From the NCBI GenBank assembly GCA_902598015.1, contig CACJZT010000005.1, positions 1 to 64,000 of the forward strand: a stretch of DNA of 64,000 nt, given 5' to 3'. The notes below the pieces were generated by a model, which did no database searches, was not told the origin of the DNA, and saw nothing but the letters and a program-made list of their open reading frames with translations. Made by a program: the position numbers and the translations under genes. Position 1 is the stretch's first letter. Every line of letters starts with the position of its first letter. Below, piece by piece: positions 63,001-64,000 of this stretch. Source of the DNA: an uncultured Pelagibacteraceae bacterium (GTDB lineage: Bacteria; Pseudomonadota; Alphaproteobacteria; Pelagibacterales; Pelagibacteraceae).

Positions 63001-64000
63001 TTATGCTGCTTTCATTTCATCAATTACTTTGCCAAATAAAGAGTTTTGATTACTTTTTTCGATATTAACTTTAATTAATTTGCCAATATGACTTTCATTA
63101 CCATCAAAAATTACTGAATTTAAAAATTTATTTCGTCCAAAATATTTCTTCTGGTTTTTAAGTTTATTTTCCACAAGCACCTCTAAGGTTTTACCTTCCA
63201 AAGATTTATTCAACTCTATTTGGTTACTAAATAATTTTTCTTGAATAGTTATCAGCCTATTTTTAAGTTTATCTTTATCAGTAATCTCTAATTCACTAGC
63301 CTTTGTTCCTGGTCTTGGACTAAAAATAAAAGAGAATGAATTTATAAATTTAATTTTATTAACTAAATTTAAGGTTTCTTTAAAATCATGCTCCGTTTCT
63401 CCGGGGTATCCGATAATAAAGTCACTAGAAAATTTTATATCTGGATTAATTTTGATTAATTTTTCATAAATATTTAAATAATAATTTACAGTATGTTTTC
63501 TGTTCATCATTTTTAATATTCTGTCAGAACCACTTTGAATTGGTAAATGGACAAAAGGCATTAATTTTTTTGAATTTTTGTAACATTCAATAAGATCATC
63601 TGTCATATCTCTTGGATGGGATGTGGTATATCTAATTCTACTTATTTCGTTATATTTACTAAGTGTGTTTATAAGGTCTGATAGTCTATACTCTCTGGAT
63701 CCATCTGTATAAGAATATGCATTAACGTTTTGGCCAAGAAAAGTTATTTCTCTAGATCCGTTCTTTATCAATCTCTCAGCTTCATCAATAATACTTTTAA
63801 ATGGTCTAGAATACTCTGGTCCTCTAGTATAAGGTACAACACAAAAGTGACAGAACTTATCACAACCTTCTTGGATCGTTAAAAAAGATGAGACATTGGT
63901 ATTATTATTTTTAATATTATCGAAGTACCTAAACTTAGAAACTGAGTCAAATTCAGTTTCTTCAACTTTATTTTCTTCCTCAAAATTCTTTAAAAGACTA
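63001..64000 (-). CDS. miaB: tRNA-2-methylthio-N6-dimethylallyladenosine synthase MiaB, 5' partial
   Basis: C-terminal ~330 residues of the radical-SAM methylthiotransferase that modifies A37 of tRNAs. The frame is open to the right window edge; the ATG at 63771 is internal. The radical-SAM cysteines are in QEGCDKFCHFCVVPYTRG, with GQNVNAY and SSDFIIGYPGETEHDF following, and a C-terminal TRAM domain (GKTLEVLVENK region). The missing N-terminal part, with its own Fe-S cysteines, lies outside. Confidence 0.94.
   Translation of the reverse strand, partial: SLLKNFEEENKVEETEFDSVSKFRYFDNIKNNNTNVSSFLTIQEGCDKFCHFCVVPYTRGPEYSRPFKSIIDEAERLIKNGSREITFLGQNVNAYSYTDGSREYRLSDLINTLSKYNEISRIRYTTSHPRDMTDDLIECYKNSKKLMPFVHLPIQSGSDRILKMMNRKHTVNYYLNIYEKLIKINPDIKFSSDFIIGYPGETEHDFKETLNLVNKIKFINSFSFIFSPRPGTKASELEITDKDKLKNRLITIQEKLFSNQIELNKSLEGKTLEVLVENKLKNQKKYFGRNKFLNSVIFDGNESHIGKLIKVNIEKSNQNSLFGKVIDEMKAA

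Overview
The window is very AT-rich, tightly packed (most gaps under 30 bp, many ATGA/TAATG stop-start overlaps) and carries the core gene set of a free-living aerobic alphaproteobacterium with a streamlined genome. The encoded proteins and gene order (TAXI-TRAP transporter, Irr next to fabA-fabB-fabI, dnaA-rpsT-mutM-ubiE-ubiB-coaBC-dut, SUV3-like helicase-ferredoxin-CarD, argH-lptM-lysA, yqaA-dsbB-coq7) point to the SAR11 clade (Pelagibacterales). This taxonomic call is an inference from composition and synteny. I see no prophage, insertion sequence, CRISPR array or integrated element.

Layout. 1-6.6 kb: end of an alpha/beta hydrolase, then gltD-gltB (glutamate synthase) on the minus strand. 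6.7-13.9 kb: uppP, then a minus-strand operon aceE-aceF-2OG dioxygenase-EamA transporter, in which AceE carries its own N-terminal lipoyl domain. 13.95-14.5 kb: tRNA-Arg, a tiny membrane peptide and a PaaI-type thioesterase. 14.5-21.2 kb: a TAXI-TRAP transporter with a terminator hairpin between its two genes, an aminotransferase and acetoacetyl-CoA synthetase. 21.4-25.6 kb: RNA helicase, TerB-like protein, ferredoxin and a CarD regulator with a long lysine-rich head, facing a previously unmarked 27-residue, extremely basic protein with its own promoter, 5' stem-loop and terminator. 25.8-34.7 kb: acyl-CoA synthetase, tRNA-Leu, yqaA-dsbB-coq7, HNH protein, esterase, HIG1-like protein, TlpA-like protein, argH-lptM-lysA and plsC. 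34.7-43.8 kb: dnaN, dnaA, rpsT and mutM on minus; ubiE, ubiB, coaBC, dut, a ThiF-like protein and an SH3 protein on plus. 43.8-50.3 kb: a small cysteine-rich zinc-ribbon protein, DUF2061, an Asp/Asn hydroxylase-like protein, katG, irr, then fabA-fabB-fabI. 50.4-52.3 kb: small accessory proteins, including a 50-codon membrane ORF broken by one base. 52.3-64 kb: pnp-rpsO-rbfA-infB-nusA and metK-lnt-ybeY-phoH-miaB on minus.

How parts work together. The Fur-family protein is best read as Irr, and near-perfect matches to the Irr operator (ICE) overlap both the katG promoter and the start of irr. This suggests an iron/haem-responsive circuit controlling catalase-peroxidase. A recurrent local theme is a strong terminator hairpin whose U-tract ends 13-14 nt before a start codon (nusA and the TRAP permease), suggesting control by read-through. 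The translation/RNA cluster lacks the usual trmB, rimP, ylxR and truB.

The most interesting items are the 27-residue basic protein, the lipoyl-AceE fusion, the Irr boxes at katG/irr, the nusA leader terminator, the zinc-ribbon gene with repeated operator-like sequences, and the one-base frameshift in a small membrane gene.
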